This document shows positions 14,731 to 23,380 of a stretch of DNA of 32,312 nucleotides, in pieces. How positions within the stretch are numbered: the first letter of the stretch is position 1; each line of letters starts with the position of its first letter. The stretch is from Bacteroidota bacterium (lineage in GTDB: Bacteria > Bacteroidota > Bacteroidia > Chitinophagales > Chitinophagaceae). The notes beneath the pieces are model-generated. The model worked only from the letters and a program-made list of their open reading frames with translations, did no database searches and was not told the origin of the DNA. Made by a program: the position numbers and the translations under genes. The DNA lies in NCBI GenBank assembly GCA_030706735.1, contig JAUZNZ010000043.1, forward strand, positions 1 to 32,312, read 5' to 3'.

Positions 14731-17700
14731 ATGCGCATACGCAATATCATATGGTTATGCGGCATCCTGCTGTTTACTGCGGCGGGCGCACAACCCATCG
14801 ACACTTATTCATTTCGCCACATCAGTCAGCTGGAGGGGTTGGTCTATAATAATGTGTTCACCATGTTCCAGGACGCCAGGGGTTATGTATGGATCGGCAC
14901 CGAGAACGGACTTCAACGCTATGATGGCTCCCGTTTCGTCACCTACCAGGAAGAACTCAGTCCGTCGAACAAGAGTCACCTGGAGATCGGCATATTGGAT
15001 CCGATCGGCAGCGATCGCCTATTCCTGTCATTGCGAAGGAAGTTGGATATTTCCACGAATGCGTTCGGTTACTTTACGAAAAAGGACTTGCTGGCAAGTG
15101 CCGCAGGACCGGACGCCATCTTTCAGGGTGCAGGCGATACGTTATGGATATTGGGAACAAGGTTCGCCTATGCATGCACAAAAGGGGATACTATCAATGC
15201 CTACAGTATGGTAAGGGATACGGTCGCCAATCAGGTATGGGTAGCCCGCGAGCAGGGGCTGCTGCTCCTGGACGGCGGTACGAAAAGGATCTATTCATCC
15301 TCCAACAATGCCATTCATCATCCCTTGCTTGAATTGGCAGGCCCGATCGGAGCCAAGGGGATCATGATCGATAGCCGGCGGAACTTATGGATCAATACCT
15401 GGGTACACGCTTTTTACCGGTATGACGTCCGCACCAAAAAGCTGAGGAGTTATTCGCTGCGGGACTATAAATCGCCGGCCAGTGACGACGTGCCGCTATT
15501 GGTGAACCAGTTTTTCGAGGACAACCATCAACAGCTCTGGCTGGCCACCGCCAATGCCGGGTTGCTGAGGTATGACCGCGGAGCGGATCGTTTTGACGCG
15601 ATCACCGTCTCCAAAGACAATAGCCGGGGCATCCAGTATAATTACGAGATCTTTTGCTTGTTCCAGGACAGAGAGGGGAATATCTGGCTGGGGACGGACA
15701 AAGGCATCAATATTTTTAATCCCTATCGCCGGTATTTCCAGGTGATACGTAGCGAGCCGAATACGGCCAATACGTTACCGAGGCGGGAGATCGATGCCGC
15801 CATACAAACCAGGCAGGGGGATTTACTGATCGGGACCTGGGGCGGGGGCATGGTGGTCTATGACAGGTTCATGCAATTCAGGAGAAAGATCAGTTTTCCG
15901 GGGCTGGTCGAGGAGAACCTGATATGGTGCTTTGCGGAAGCCGCCGATGGGACGATATGGATCGGCTGCCAGCACGGCTACCTGCATATCTATGATCCAA
16001 AAACAGGCAAACTCTCGACCCTTCATCCCCCGGCCCTGGAGAACTCCACCGTACGATGCATGCGAATAGACGGCGCGGGAAATATTTTCTTCGGCCTCCA
16101 CAATGGAAAAGTTGCCCTATGGAACAGGCAGACTCAGGATTTCCAGGCCTATGCCGGCAAGAGGATGGATCCCGCCGACCCATTTACCCCGGTGTACAAT
16201 ATTTATGTCGATTCCCATAATTCCTGCTGGGCTGCGACAGGGAACGGGTTGAAGGAATTTGATAGGCGCCAACGGGTATTTACTCATGTTTATCGTCCGG
16301 CGGAGAGCAGTGCCAACGCCTGCAGGGGAATAGCGGAAGAAAATGATTCCACCTTGCTGTTGGGTCTCGTAAATGGCGGACTGGCTGCCTTTAATACCGC
16401 AACCCATGCATTCTCCTTCCCGCTCAGGGATTCGCGCTTAGCCGCATCGACGATTCATTCCATTCAAAAGGACCGGCATGGCAATACCTGGTTTACGACT
16501 GATTATGACCTGTATACACTAAACCCTTCGCAAAGTAAATACAGCAGCTATTCTATGGAACCGGGAGTCGTCAATTCCGCGTTCGAATCCTGCAATTTCG
16601 TCGCATTGAGTCACGGCCGCTGGCTAATCTCCAGCTTTACCGAAGCACTGGTTTTCTGTCCGGACTCACTCATCAATAAGGAAAATGCGGATTTGCCGGT
16701 GGAGATCACGGGGATGCGATTGTTCGACAGGCCATTATTCGTCGACTCCTTTCTATTGCAGCGGAAGCCTATGACTTTTTCGTATAAGGACAATTTTCTG
16801 ACTATCGAGTTCTCCACGCTGCAATTCTCCAACATCCGTAAGACAAAATACACGTACAAACTATCCGGCGTCGATCGCAACTGGGTGCGAACTGAATTGA
16901 CAGCGGCCAGCTATACCAATCTCAACCCGGGTAGCTACAGCTTCTTCGTGACCACGGATGACGCAGGAGACCGGAACAGGCCGGCAGTCTTTACCTTCGT
17001 CATACGTCCGCCGTTCTGGCAAACCTGGTGGTTTCGTCTGGTCTGTCTGGCGACCGCGATCTACCTTATTTATATCATTGCCAGGAGAAGGATCGGGGTG
17101 ATCAGAAGAGAACTTACGCTCAAAAGACAAATGCAGGAGGCAAAAATGATGGCTTTGCGCGCCCAGATGAACCCTCATTTTATTTTCAACTGCATCAACA
17201 GCATCGATGCCCTGATCCAGAGCAATGACAAATACCAGGCGACCGTATATCTGAATAAATTTGCTAAATTGTTGAGGAACATCCTTGACAGCTCTAAAGA
17301 GAATACGGTCCCGATCGGCAAGGACCTTGAAACGCTGGAGTTGTATATTCAACTGGAACAATTCCGAAACAATAACAGCTTCACCTATACCGTGCACATC
17401 GATGCCGCCTTATTGGCCTATGACATCCGGGTCCCGCCGCTAATCGTGCAGCCCTATGTGGAGAATGCGATCCAGCATGGACTGCGTTATCGCAACGACA
17501 GGGACGGTAAGCTGAAAGTGGATGTCAGGCAGCAAAACGGGCAGTTATTCTATACCGTGGAAGACAATGGCATTGGCAGGGAACTATCGGCCAGACTGAG
17601 GAGTGGTGAAAAGAGATCTTACGGGATGGATATGAGTGCAGACCGGATACAACTTTTCAACAAGGAACAGCAGGCATCCGTACGGATCGAGGACCTGATG

Positions 17701-17754
17701 GAGGAGTCCCGGCCGGCGGGTACGAGGGTGACGGTGGCTTTAAAAATCGACTGA
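14731..17754 (+). CDS. Sensor histidine kinase: Reg_prop propeller, Y_Y_Y, LytS-type kinase
   Basis: This 1007-aa inner-membrane sensor has a signal peptide ending GAQ (about residue 21). A long periplasmic region carries Reg_prop two-component-regulator propeller repeats (GYVWIGTENGLQRYDG, GNIWLGTDKGINIFNP, GTIWIGCQHGYLHIYDP). A Y_Y_Y Ig-like domain (about 690-755) follows, then a single transmembrane helix (about 768-787). The cytoplasmic part is a LytS/YehU-type His_kinase (PF06580) with the phospho-His in MNPHFIFN (His816), an N-box VENAIQHG (Asn912) and DNGIG at 945-949. The kinase passes phosphate to the separate LytTR regulator 2 nt downstream. Unlike hybrid two-component systems of polysaccharide-utilisation loci, receiver and output are not fused here. 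The gene follows the surface genes by 32 bp, so the sensor probably monitors assembly state or a ligand of that system. Confidence 0.93.
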   Translation: MRIRNIIWLCGILLFTAAGAQPIDTYSFRHISQLEGLVYNNVFTMFQDARGYVWIGTENGLQRYDGSRFVTYQEELSPSNKSHLEIGILDPIGSDRLFLSLRRKLDISTNAFGYFTKKDLLASAAGPDAIFQGAGDTLWILGTRFAYACTKGDTINAYSMVRDTVANQVWVAREQGLLLLDGGTKRIYSSSNNAIHHPLLELAGPIGAKGIMIDSRRNLWINTWVHAFYRYDVRTKKLRSYSLRDYKSPASDDVPLLVNQFFEDNHQQLWLATANAGLLRYDRGADRFDAITVSKDNSRGIQYNYEIFCLFQDREGNIWLGTDKGINIFNPYRRYFQVIRSEPNTANTLPRREIDAAIQTRQGDLLIGTWGGGMVVYDRFMQFRRKISFPGLVEENLIWCFAEAADGTIWIGCQHGYLHIYDPKTGKLSTLHPPALENSTVRCMRIDGAGNIFFGLHNGKVALWNRQTQDFQAYAGKRMDPADPFTPVYNIYVDSHNSCWAATGNGLKEFDRRQRVFTHVYRPAESSANACRGIAEENDSTLLLGLVNGGLAAFNTATHAFSFPLRDSRLAASTIHSIQKDRHGNTWFTTDYDLYTLNPSQSKYSSYSMEPGVVNSAFESCNFVALSHGRWLISSFTEALVFCPDSLINKENADLPVEITGMRLFDRPLFVDSFLLQRKPMTFSYKDNFLTIEFSTLQFSNIRKTKYTYKLSGVDRNWVRTELTAASYTNLNPGSYSFFVTTDDAGDRNRPAVFTFVIRPPFWQTWWFRLVCLATAIYLIYIIARRRIGVIRRELTLKRQMQEAKMMALRAQMNPHFIFNCINSIDALIQSNDKYQATVYLNKFAKLLRNILDSSKENTVPIGKDLETLELYIQLEQFRNNNSFTYTVHIDAALLAYDIRVPPLIVQPYVENAIQHGLRYRNDRDGKLKVDVRQQNGQLFYTVEDNGIGRELSARLRSGEKRSYGMDMSADRIQLFNKEQQASVRIEDLMEESRPAGTRVTVALKID

Positions 17755-17756
17755 GC

Positions 17757-18494
17757 ATGTTAAAGGCAGTGATCATTGACGACGAACTCAGGGGCCGGCA
17801 GGCCCTGTTGCAGAAACTTCGGGACTATTGCCCGGAAGTAGACGTGGTGGGAGAGGCCACAACGGGCCTGGAGGGGATCGAGGAGATCAAAAAGCACCAG
17901 CCAAACGTTGTCTTCCTGGATATCGAGATGCCAAGGATGGATGGTTTCGATATGCTCCGCCATATCGATAACAAGGAATTTCATATCATTTTCACTACCG
18001 CCTATGATCAATATGCCATAAAGGCGATCAAGTATGCAGCATTCGACTACCTCCTGAAACCGGTGGATATCGATGAACTGAAGGCATGCATCGGCCGGCT
18101 GACCAATCAGGCCAGCAACCAGATGGCCAGGAAGCTGGTGGCGCTCGAAGAGAACCTCCGTCCGGCTGTGAAATTGCATAAGATCGCCATACCCACGCTC
18201 GAAGGCCTGTCGTTCTTTAACCTGGCCGACATCATACGGCTCGAGGCCCAAAGCAATTATACCTGTCTCTACTTCACCGACCAGCCGCGCGTCCTGGCCA
18301 GCCGCACCCTGAAGGAATTCGAAGAGTTGCTGCCGGGCGATCTGTTCTTCCGGGCACATCATTCGCATATCATCAACCTGCATTACATCAAGAAATACGT
18401 CAAGGGCGAAGGCGGCCAGATCGAAATGAAGGACGGCGCCTTCGTGGACCTGGCCAGGCGTAAGAAGGAGGAGTTCCTGAAGCTGATCCGGTGA
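17757..18494 (+). CDS. LytTR-family response regulator
   Basis: This 245-aa protein has an N-terminal receiver domain (about 3-118) with the acidic pair Asp8-Asp9, the phosphoacceptor Asp55 (FLDIEMP), Thr81 and Lys101 (LLKPVD). The C-terminal LytTR DNA-binding domain (about 140-243) includes IRLEAQSNYTCLYF, ASRTLKEFEELLP and FFRAHHSHIINLHYIKKY. LytTR regulators bind direct-repeat DNA sites after phosphorylation. It starts 2 nt after the sensor kinase stop, so the two form a cognate pair. It closes the plus-strand operon and probably regulates it, perhaps through the repeat at 2617-2642. The next gene is convergent and ends 40 bp away. Confidence 0.95.
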   Translation: MLKAVIIDDELRGRQALLQKLRDYCPEVDVVGEATTGLEGIEEIKKHQPNVVFLDIEMPRMDGFDMLRHIDNKEFHIIFTTAYDQYAIKAIKYAAFDYLLKPVDIDELKACIGRLTNQASNQMARKLVALEENLRPAVKLHKIAIPTLEGLSFFNLADIIRLEAQSNYTCLYFTDQPRVLASRTLKEFEELLPGDLFFRAHHSHIINLHYIKKYVKGEGGQIEMKDGAFVDLARRKKEEFLKLIR

Positions 18495-18534
18495 TTAGGC
18501 CGGGGATTCGCTGCGATAAGGGCTCTTCGCGTAA

Positions 18535-20046
18535 TCATTGTAGCCTGACATCAAAGCCAAGGACCTTCCAACCCGGCAGAGCTGCGGGGAGGGTAATGAC
18601 CAATGCTTCGTTGGTTTGGCGCCATGTGATCGGCGTGCTGCTGCCCATGAGGGTCACGCCGGCGATCTTGCGGGTATTGAGACCGGCCTTCATCCCGAGC
18701 GAGCGGATGATGAGATCGCCGTCCTTTGGAACATCCAGGCAAAAGGCAAAGAGGTGGTTCCCTTTTACGGTAAAGCGGATATCCCGGGCGGTGTATTTCA
18801 GCCTGCCTTCATTGAAATTGCCCGCCTTTACTACCGCCGCATTCTCCGGCTTTTCTCCAAATATCTTCCAGGGTCGGGTGCCATAAATGCCGTCGCCATT
18901 AGCGGCCGTCCAGGCGCCGATCTCATCCAGGATCTTCAGGATGTCGGGCTCCAGGTCTCCTTCGGGCGTTTGCACGATGTTGATGAGCAGGTTCCCGTTC
19001 TTGCTGACGATATCTACGAGCATCTGAATGATCTCGGTCGACGTCTTGTACTTCTGGCCTTCGCGATAGAACCAGTCCCCGATAGACGTATCCGTTTGCC
19101 AGGGGAAGAGGCTGATCGTATCCTGCACGCCACGTTCCAGGTCTTGCGCCCATTTGCCGCCGGAAGGCTCTTTGCAGGTGTAGACAGCGGTGAGCAGGCC
19201 ATTGTGGAAGGCCAGGTTCCCATTGTAGTAGTTGGCGAGCATGTTACGGCCGAACTCATCAAAAGGCAACTTACTGTCCGAATAGAGCAGGTCGGGGTGA
19301 TAGTTGTCCACCAGTTCTTTTACATCGGCAAACCATTCCTTCATCCATTCGGGGTTGGTCGTGAGCCATCCGTTGTCGCCCGGAGCAGCCTTTGTATGAT
19401 AGAGATCTGCATATTGCGGATCATTGCCGTCATACGGCAGCCCTTTGTTGGGGCCGGAGGTATCCGCTTTATGCGCCATTTGAAACCACGTATAGCTGGC
19501 GGCGAGGTGTTCGGATACGCCAAAATACAAGCCTTCTTTTTTGGCGGCGGCCTGCCAGATGCCGACCACGTCTTTGTGGGGACCCATCTTCACCGCATTC
19601 CATCGATGGATGCGCGAATTCCATAAAAAGAAATTATCGTGATGGCTTCCCATGCTGACAAAGTATTTTGCTCCCGTCCGTTTGTACAGGGCCATGAGTT
19701 TTTCCGGTTCCCACTTTTCTGCCTTCCACAACGGAATGATGTCTTTGTAACCGAACTTGCCAGGGTGACCGTACCTGGCGAGGTGATCCTTATAGTCATC
19801 CGACCCCTCCTGGTAGAGCAGCCTGGCGTACCAGTCTCCGTGCCGCGGAACAGCCTGTGGCCCCCAGTGAGCCCAGATGCCGAACTTGGCATCCCGGAAC
19901 CAATCCGGGCAGCGGTAGGCGCTTAGGGATTGATCGGTCGGCTGGTAAGGTCCGCGGGCGATGGATAATTCCTGTGCAAAAACAGGATTCATCAGCAAGG
20001 AGGTCAATATGGCGGTGAGAGCGAGGCGATTGGATGAACCGGGCAT
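18535..20046 (-). CDS. GH29 alpha-L-fucosidase
   Basis: This 503-aa exported glycoside hydrolase has a signal peptide ending PVFAQ (about residue 25). The GH29 catalytic barrel is recognised by FGIWAHWGPQAVP (about 55-67), a conserved HHD (135-137) and PDLLYSDSKLPF, in which Asp257 aligns with the retaining nucleophile of the family. A small beta-sandwich C-terminal domain follows from about 400. The enzyme removes alpha-L-fucose from glycans in the periplasm or at the surface. I chose the ATG at 20046; the in-frame TTG at 20073 would only lengthen the signal n-region. No SusC/SusD pair or other glycosidase lies nearby, so it is not in a typical polysaccharide-utilisation locus. It is the last gene of the minus-strand run, separated by 107 bp from the hemerythrin gene. 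Confidence 0.92.
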   Translation of the reverse strand: MPGSSNRLALTAILTSLLMNPVFAQELSIARGPYQPTDQSLSAYRCPDWFRDAKFGIWAHWGPQAVPRHGDWYARLLYQEGSDDYKDHLARYGHPGKFGYKDIIPLWKAEKWEPEKLMALYKRTGAKYFVSMGSHHDNFFLWNSRIHRWNAVKMGPHKDVVGIWQAAAKKEGLYFGVSEHLAASYTWFQMAHKADTSGPNKGLPYDGNDPQYADLYHTKAAPGDNGWLTTNPEWMKEWFADVKELVDNYHPDLLYSDSKLPFDEFGRNMLANYYNGNLAFHNGLLTAVYTCKEPSGGKWAQDLERGVQDTISLFPWQTDTSIGDWFYREGQKYKTSTEIIQMLVDIVSKNGNLLINIVQTPEGDLEPDILKILDEIGAWTAANGDGIYGTRPWKIFGEKPENAAVVKAGNFNEGRLKYTARDIRFTVKGNHLFAFCLDVPKDGDLIIRSLGMKAGLNTRKIAGVTLMGSSTPITWRQTNEALVITLPAALPGWKVLGFDVRLQ

Positions 20047-20153
20047 GATTACAGGGATTTTGATCCAGGTCAAATAAAAATCATTTTATAATACCGGCGC
20101 CTAAAAAGGTTATCCTTTCATTGTGCTATTTTAACATGGAATCCATCCTGACC
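20047..20153. other. AT-rich spacer between fucosidase and hemerythrin genes
   Basis: This is a 107-bp spacer with no coding sequence. A short inverted repeat, AAAGG-TTAT-CCTTT at 20105-20118, gives a 5-bp hairpin followed by two more T on the minus strand. It could be a weak terminator for the hemerythrin gene. An AT-rich stretch at 20066-20095 probably contains the fucosidase promoter, but I could not assign both promoter boxes. Confidence 0.3.
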
Positions 20154-20846
20154 TCATTCCCCGATCTTCGGCGTGAATTGCGCCAAATCGTAAATACCCA
20201 GGGCGCGTTCGATATGGGCTACTTTTTCGACCATGGTCTCGAATCCGTCCTTGCCAAACAGCTTATGTTCATTGTTCTCGAACTCCTCTCCCAGCGAAGC
20301 GTACTCATGCCTGGAAGTAATTTGACGAAAGGCCGGGAAAAGTACCGTGTCCTCCCTGGCCTCGTGCGGGCGGTACATCTGGTTGAAGGCTGCCAATGAA
20401 CCGATCAGCCCGGCTTTTTCCGAGTCCGACAGCGTGGCCGGCCCCGCCAGCCTGATGATCCGGTCCGTCAGGGCCCTACCTGCCTGGTGTTGCGCCAGGA
20501 GAGTGTCAACCAGGTCGGTCAGGCGGTTGGCTTTGCGGAATCTCGGAAAAAGGTAGTTCTCTTCTTGCTTTTCATGATAGTCCTCCACGAAGGTCCGGAT
20601 GATCCCTGCCGCGCCGGAAAGAGATTCCCGGGGAAAGCTGACGCCCGTCTCCAGACGGGTCCGGCAGGTATCATAGATCAGCAATACCCTGTTTAACAAA
20701 CCGTGTTCCTGCATGAGGTCTTCCGGAGGGGAAACCTCTTTGTCTTCGCCTTCCGATTGTTTGCAGCCCGACCATGTCGTAGCTCCTGCCAGGGCGGATA
20801 CCGAAACCAGCAGAGCTCCCTTGATAAAACTCCTTCTTCGTTCCAT
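20154..20846 (-). CDS. Exported hemerythrin-domain protein
   Basis: This 230-aa protein starts with a twin-arginine-like signal (ERRRSFIKG then a hydrophobic stretch and SGC at 26-28), so it is probably Tat-exported and possibly lipidated at Cys28. Residues about 42-190 form a hemerythrin HHE domain whose diiron ligands are all visible: His48, His91 with Glu95, His120, and His161 with Asp166. Hemerythrins bind O2 or NO, or store and sense iron. Tat export is consistent with cofactor loading before secretion. Most bacterial hemerythrins are cytoplasmic, so an exported one is slightly unusual. It sits 84 bp downstream of the metallophosphoesterase gene and may have its own promoter. Confidence 0.88.
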   Translation of the reverse strand: MERRRSFIKGALLVSVSALAGATTWSGCKQSEGEDKEVSPPEDLMQEHGLLNRVLLIYDTCRTRLETGVSFPRESLSGAAGIIRTFVEDYHEKQEENYLFPRFRKANRLTDLVDTLLAQHQAGRALTDRIIRLAGPATLSDSEKAGLIGSLAAFNQMYRPHEAREDTVLFPAFRQITSRHEYASLGEEFENNEHKLFGKDGFETMVEKVAHIERALGIYDLAQFTPKIGE

Positions 20847-20930
20847 TTTGCATCGTTTTATAAGGGATTTGCTGCAAATTATCTGCCACCAGCCCAGGAT
20901 CGCCTTCCCGGCATCCGGGGGCGACGTGGC

Positions 20931-21869
20931 TTACTTTGGTTTTATGGTAAAGGAATAGCCTTCGGAGAAGCCTGAAAAATCCGGCTTTTCGAAGTGCGAC
21001 GTGAGGATCAGCGCTTCCCCGCTCCGACGGATGGACAGATAATGGAACATGGGCTTATAGGCGGCGGCCAGGTCGGGTATGCATTTGGAGGAGGTATCGA
21101 GGGGCTGATGCAGGCCTCCTCCTCCGCCGATGACGACAAAATCCTTTTCGCCGAAGTTAAAATGCTCGAAGGAATGGGCATGGCCGGTCATGAACAGACG
21201 GCATTTGGCTGTTTGCAGGAAGGCGGGTGTGAAGTACTGTTGCACTTGCTTTGAACAGCCTACGATGAGGCTGTTAGAGTATGGGGCATGGTGACAGCAG
21301 ACAATGATGTCCAGGATGGCGGGGTCCGTGTTAAGGCTGTCCAGTGCCGCCTTATACCAATGCATTTCGCGCGCGATCTCCGCGCCGGACAACTTCTTAA
21401 AGTTCGAATTCAGCAGCACGACGGCCACTGAATCGACGACGGTCAGGAAGCCGGTATCCACAAAGTCCGGGAACCTCTTTTTGAAATTGCGTTCTCCCAT
21501 GCGTCTCGTCCACATGACATCGTGATTCCCAAGCTGGCCGTGAACGGCAATTCCATATTGCCTGCAGCTGTCGAGGAACCTGTCCACTTTTCGCCATTTC
21601 GACGTTTCAGACCCGACGGCGGTCACATCTCCCAGCATAAACAGCGCTGATGGTCTTGTACGCAGGATTTCGGCAAATAGTAGCGCAGTCGCTTTGATAT
21701 TGTGGTTGGAACGGAGCTTGATCTTCTCAATGGTCATTGGTTGTTGGGTATCGCTGACAAAATCGATATCGGCGGTGGACGGCGCAAACGGCGATTGTGA
21801 TCTGGCGGTTACCGTCAGGAGCAGGAGCAGGTATACCCCAAACCAGTCAGGGCTTCTTAAAGAACTCAT
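20931..21869 (-). CDS. Secreted calcineurin-like metallophosphoesterase
   Basis: This is a 312-aa protein with a signal peptide of about 25 residues (ending TARSQ). The five metallophosphoesterase motifs are present in order: DxQ at 40-42 (the usual His is replaced by Gln), GD at 80-81, GNHD at 114-117, HH at 193-194 and GHAH at 229-232. The order resembles purple-acid-phosphatase-like or 3',5'-cyclic-nucleotide phosphodiesterase-like enzymes; the substrate cannot be told from sequence. The ATG at 21869 gives a normal signal peptide; an upstream ATG at 21890 is possible. Either way the start lies inside the end of the alpha/beta hydrolase gene, so the two are translationally linked. Confidence 0.85.
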   Translation of the reverse strand: MSSLRSPDWFGVYLLLLLTVTARSQSPFAPSTADIDFVSDTQQPMTIEKIKLRSNHNIKATALLFAEILRTRPSALFMLGDVTAVGSETSKWRKVDRFLDSCRQYGIAVHGQLGNHDVMWTRRMGERNFKKRFPDFVDTGFLTVVDSVAVVLLNSNFKKLSGAEIAREMHWYKAALDSLNTDPAILDIIVCCHHAPYSNSLIVGCSKQVQQYFTPAFLQTAKCRLFMTGHAHSFEHFNFGEKDFVVIGGGGGLHQPLDTSSKCIPDLAAAYKPMFHYLSIRRSGEALILTSHFEKPDFSGFSEGYSFTIKPK

Positions 21870-22656
21870 CGACCAATTTATTGAAGTCATCCCTGTGTTC
21901 TATCAAGGTGGCGTGTCCCGAATTGGGCACTACCCACAAGTAAGCATGAGGGATATTCTGGTAAATCCTGGTAGTATGTTCAATGGGTATCACATCATGA
22001 TCGCCGCAAATGATGAGGGATGGACATTGAATTTCGTGGAGTGCGGAAAAGGCTATATTGGGTTGCAACCAGTCGAGCATGAATATTTTCCAGTCATTCT
22101 TTTCTTTTTCGGTCGTGCGCACATGGTCTTTGTTCGATTCAAAGTGCCGCCGCATGTCTTTCCAGGCCTTTGGAACGATCCCAAGGGAATCGGGGGTCAG
22201 GTTGGCGCCGGTCGAGGCCAGCCTGATCACCTTTTGGGGATGTCTCATAGCCAATAGGAGAGCGTTGATGCCCCCATCGCTCCAGCCGAGGACATAGGCC
22301 GAATCGATGTCCATCTTGTCCAGGAGCGCAGAAAAATCATCGGCCATCATTTCAAAACTGAGAGAATCCCCGGTGTCGATGGTTTTGCCGTGCGCTCTGC
22401 TGTCCACGGCAATGACCTTGTATTGTTTGGAGAAGTAGGGGATGGTTTGAGAAAAGGCCTTTATGCTTCCTCCATTTCCGTGGATCAGGAGCAAGGGTTT
22501 GCCCTCGCCATATGTTTCTACATACATCTTTATACCGCGAACTTCGTAATATTTCCCCGCTGAAGGGTTGTCTCCATATTTGTTGTCATGAGACTGGCTA
22601 ATAGCAGGTAGCCAGGCCAGGGCAAGGAGAGCAAGATTCAATGCAGCTCTATTCAT
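21847..22656 (-). CDS. Secreted alpha/beta-fold hydrolase
   Basis: This 269-aa exported hydrolase has a signal peptide ending PAISQ (about residue 21). The alpha/beta-hydrolase features are LLLIHGNGGS (oxyanion region, 56-64), the nucleophile elbow GWSDGG with Ser126, the acid in CGDHD (Asp219 or Asp221) and the catalytic His248 in NSGHAT. The substrate is unknown; esterase and lactonase activities are both common in this group. The ATG at 22656 is preferred over an upstream TTG at 22692 because it places the signal peptide at the N-terminus. Its 3' end overlaps the start of the metallophosphoesterase gene by 23 nt. Confidence 0.88.
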   Translation of the reverse strand: MNRAALNLALLALAWLPAISQSHDNKYGDNPSAGKYYEVRGIKMYVETYGEGKPLLLIHGNGGSIKAFSQTIPYFSKQYKVIAVDSRAHGKTIDTGDSLSFEMMADDFSALLDKMDIDSAYVLGWSDGGINALLLAMRHPQKVIRLASTGANLTPDSLGIVPKAWKDMRRHFESNKDHVRTTEKEKNDWKIFMLDWLQPNIAFSALHEIQCPSLIICGDHDVIPIEHTTRIYQNIPHAYLWVVPNSGHATLIEHRDDFNKLVDEFFKKP

Positions 22657-22677
22657 GATTTGAAGGTAAATAAAAGC

Positions 22678-22717
22678 ATTGAGCCTGCCCAAACCGAAAT
22701 GGGTCGCTTACCTCAAT
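22678..22717 (-). terminator. Possible weak rho-independent terminator after the 213-aa gene
   Basis: On the minus strand ATTGAG and CTCAAT enclose an inner CCCA/TGGG pair, and the outer arm is followed by GCTTTTATTT. The structure overlaps the stop codon of the 213-aa gene. The stem has internal loops, so termination would be partial at best. Confidence 0.3.
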
Positions 22718-23354
22718 CTACCCCAAAACAAAAGAGATTGGCGCCGCCGTGCATGCCTTGCACTCCCCCGGACAGGGTCACAAAGGCATATTCTCCTTTG
22801 GGCAGGCGCTTGTCAACGACCATTTCAAAATAGCCTTCCCGGATCTTCCTCATGCTCGTCGAATATTTTTCGCTGCCGGAACTGCTCTTCTTGCCAAAGG
22901 AGAACCCGCCGGCTTTGACCAGGATGATGCTTCGCTTACCGCCGGAGACCTCCATTTTATACAGCGTGAACTGGGAGGGACCATTCATGCCGGCGGCCTG
23001 TGTGATCATATTCGGATCGACCCCGCTTGCCCGCATCATGGAGTCGCCCCGGTTGCCTGCCACGGTGGCGCCGCCGGTCGAACCGTTCCAGAAGACAAAG
23101 GAATATTTCCCGATATCACTCAATCGGATGGTAGAGCGTCCCCCGTCAATATCATATTCCGTCGTAGAAGGGGTGAATCCACCAAAGCCGACCTTATTGC
23201 TTATTTCCGAGGTCTGCTTTTCGAGGCGGCTCACCCGGTTACTGTCTTTGCGATATGCGCATACTTCGTTGTTGAAGTCAGGATTCGGATATTCCTGCGC
23301 CGCGGCGGCCAGGGTGCCGAAGAGGATGGAAAAGGACAGGATTGCCGTTTTCAT
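22713..23354 (-). CDS. Secreted protein of unknown function (213 aa)
   Basis: A Sec signal peptide (MKTAILSFSILFGTLAAAAQ) is followed by a mature protein with no family I recognise. Visible features are a conserved-looking N-terminal part (NNEVCAYRKDSNRVSRLEKQ), a Gly/Ser/Thr-rich centre suggesting beta structure, and a C-terminal segment (LPKGEYAFVTLSGG) with the look of a small beta-sandwich. The leader upstream of the ATG at 23354 is extremely A-rich on the coding strand, as often seen in Bacteroidota, and there is no Shine-Dalgarno sequence. It lies 26 bp downstream of the PorT-like barrel gene and may be co-transcribed with it. Confidence 0.75.
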   Translation of the reverse strand: MKTAILSFSILFGTLAAAAQEYPNPDFNNEVCAYRKDSNRVSRLEKQTSEISNKVGFGGFTPSTTEYDIDGGRSTIRLSDIGKYSFVFWNGSTGGATVAGNRGDSMMRASGVDPNMITQAAGMNGPSQFTLYKMEVSGGKRSIILVKAGGFSFGKKSSSGSEKYSTSMRKIREGYFEMVVDKRLPKGEYAFVTLSGGVQGMHGGANLFCFGVD

Positions 23355-23380
23355 ATTTTCTTATATTTTTTGTTATGTTT

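Noticed and set aside
18495-18534. Possible bidirectional terminator between the convergent regulator and fucosidase genes
   Set aside because: The 40-bp spacer has no convincing stem with a U-tract on either strand.
18616-19626. 336-codon open frame on the plus strand
   Set aside because: It lies antisense inside the fucosidase gene, which has clear GH29 motifs. The translated frame has no signal or domain and reflects GC-rich codon structure.
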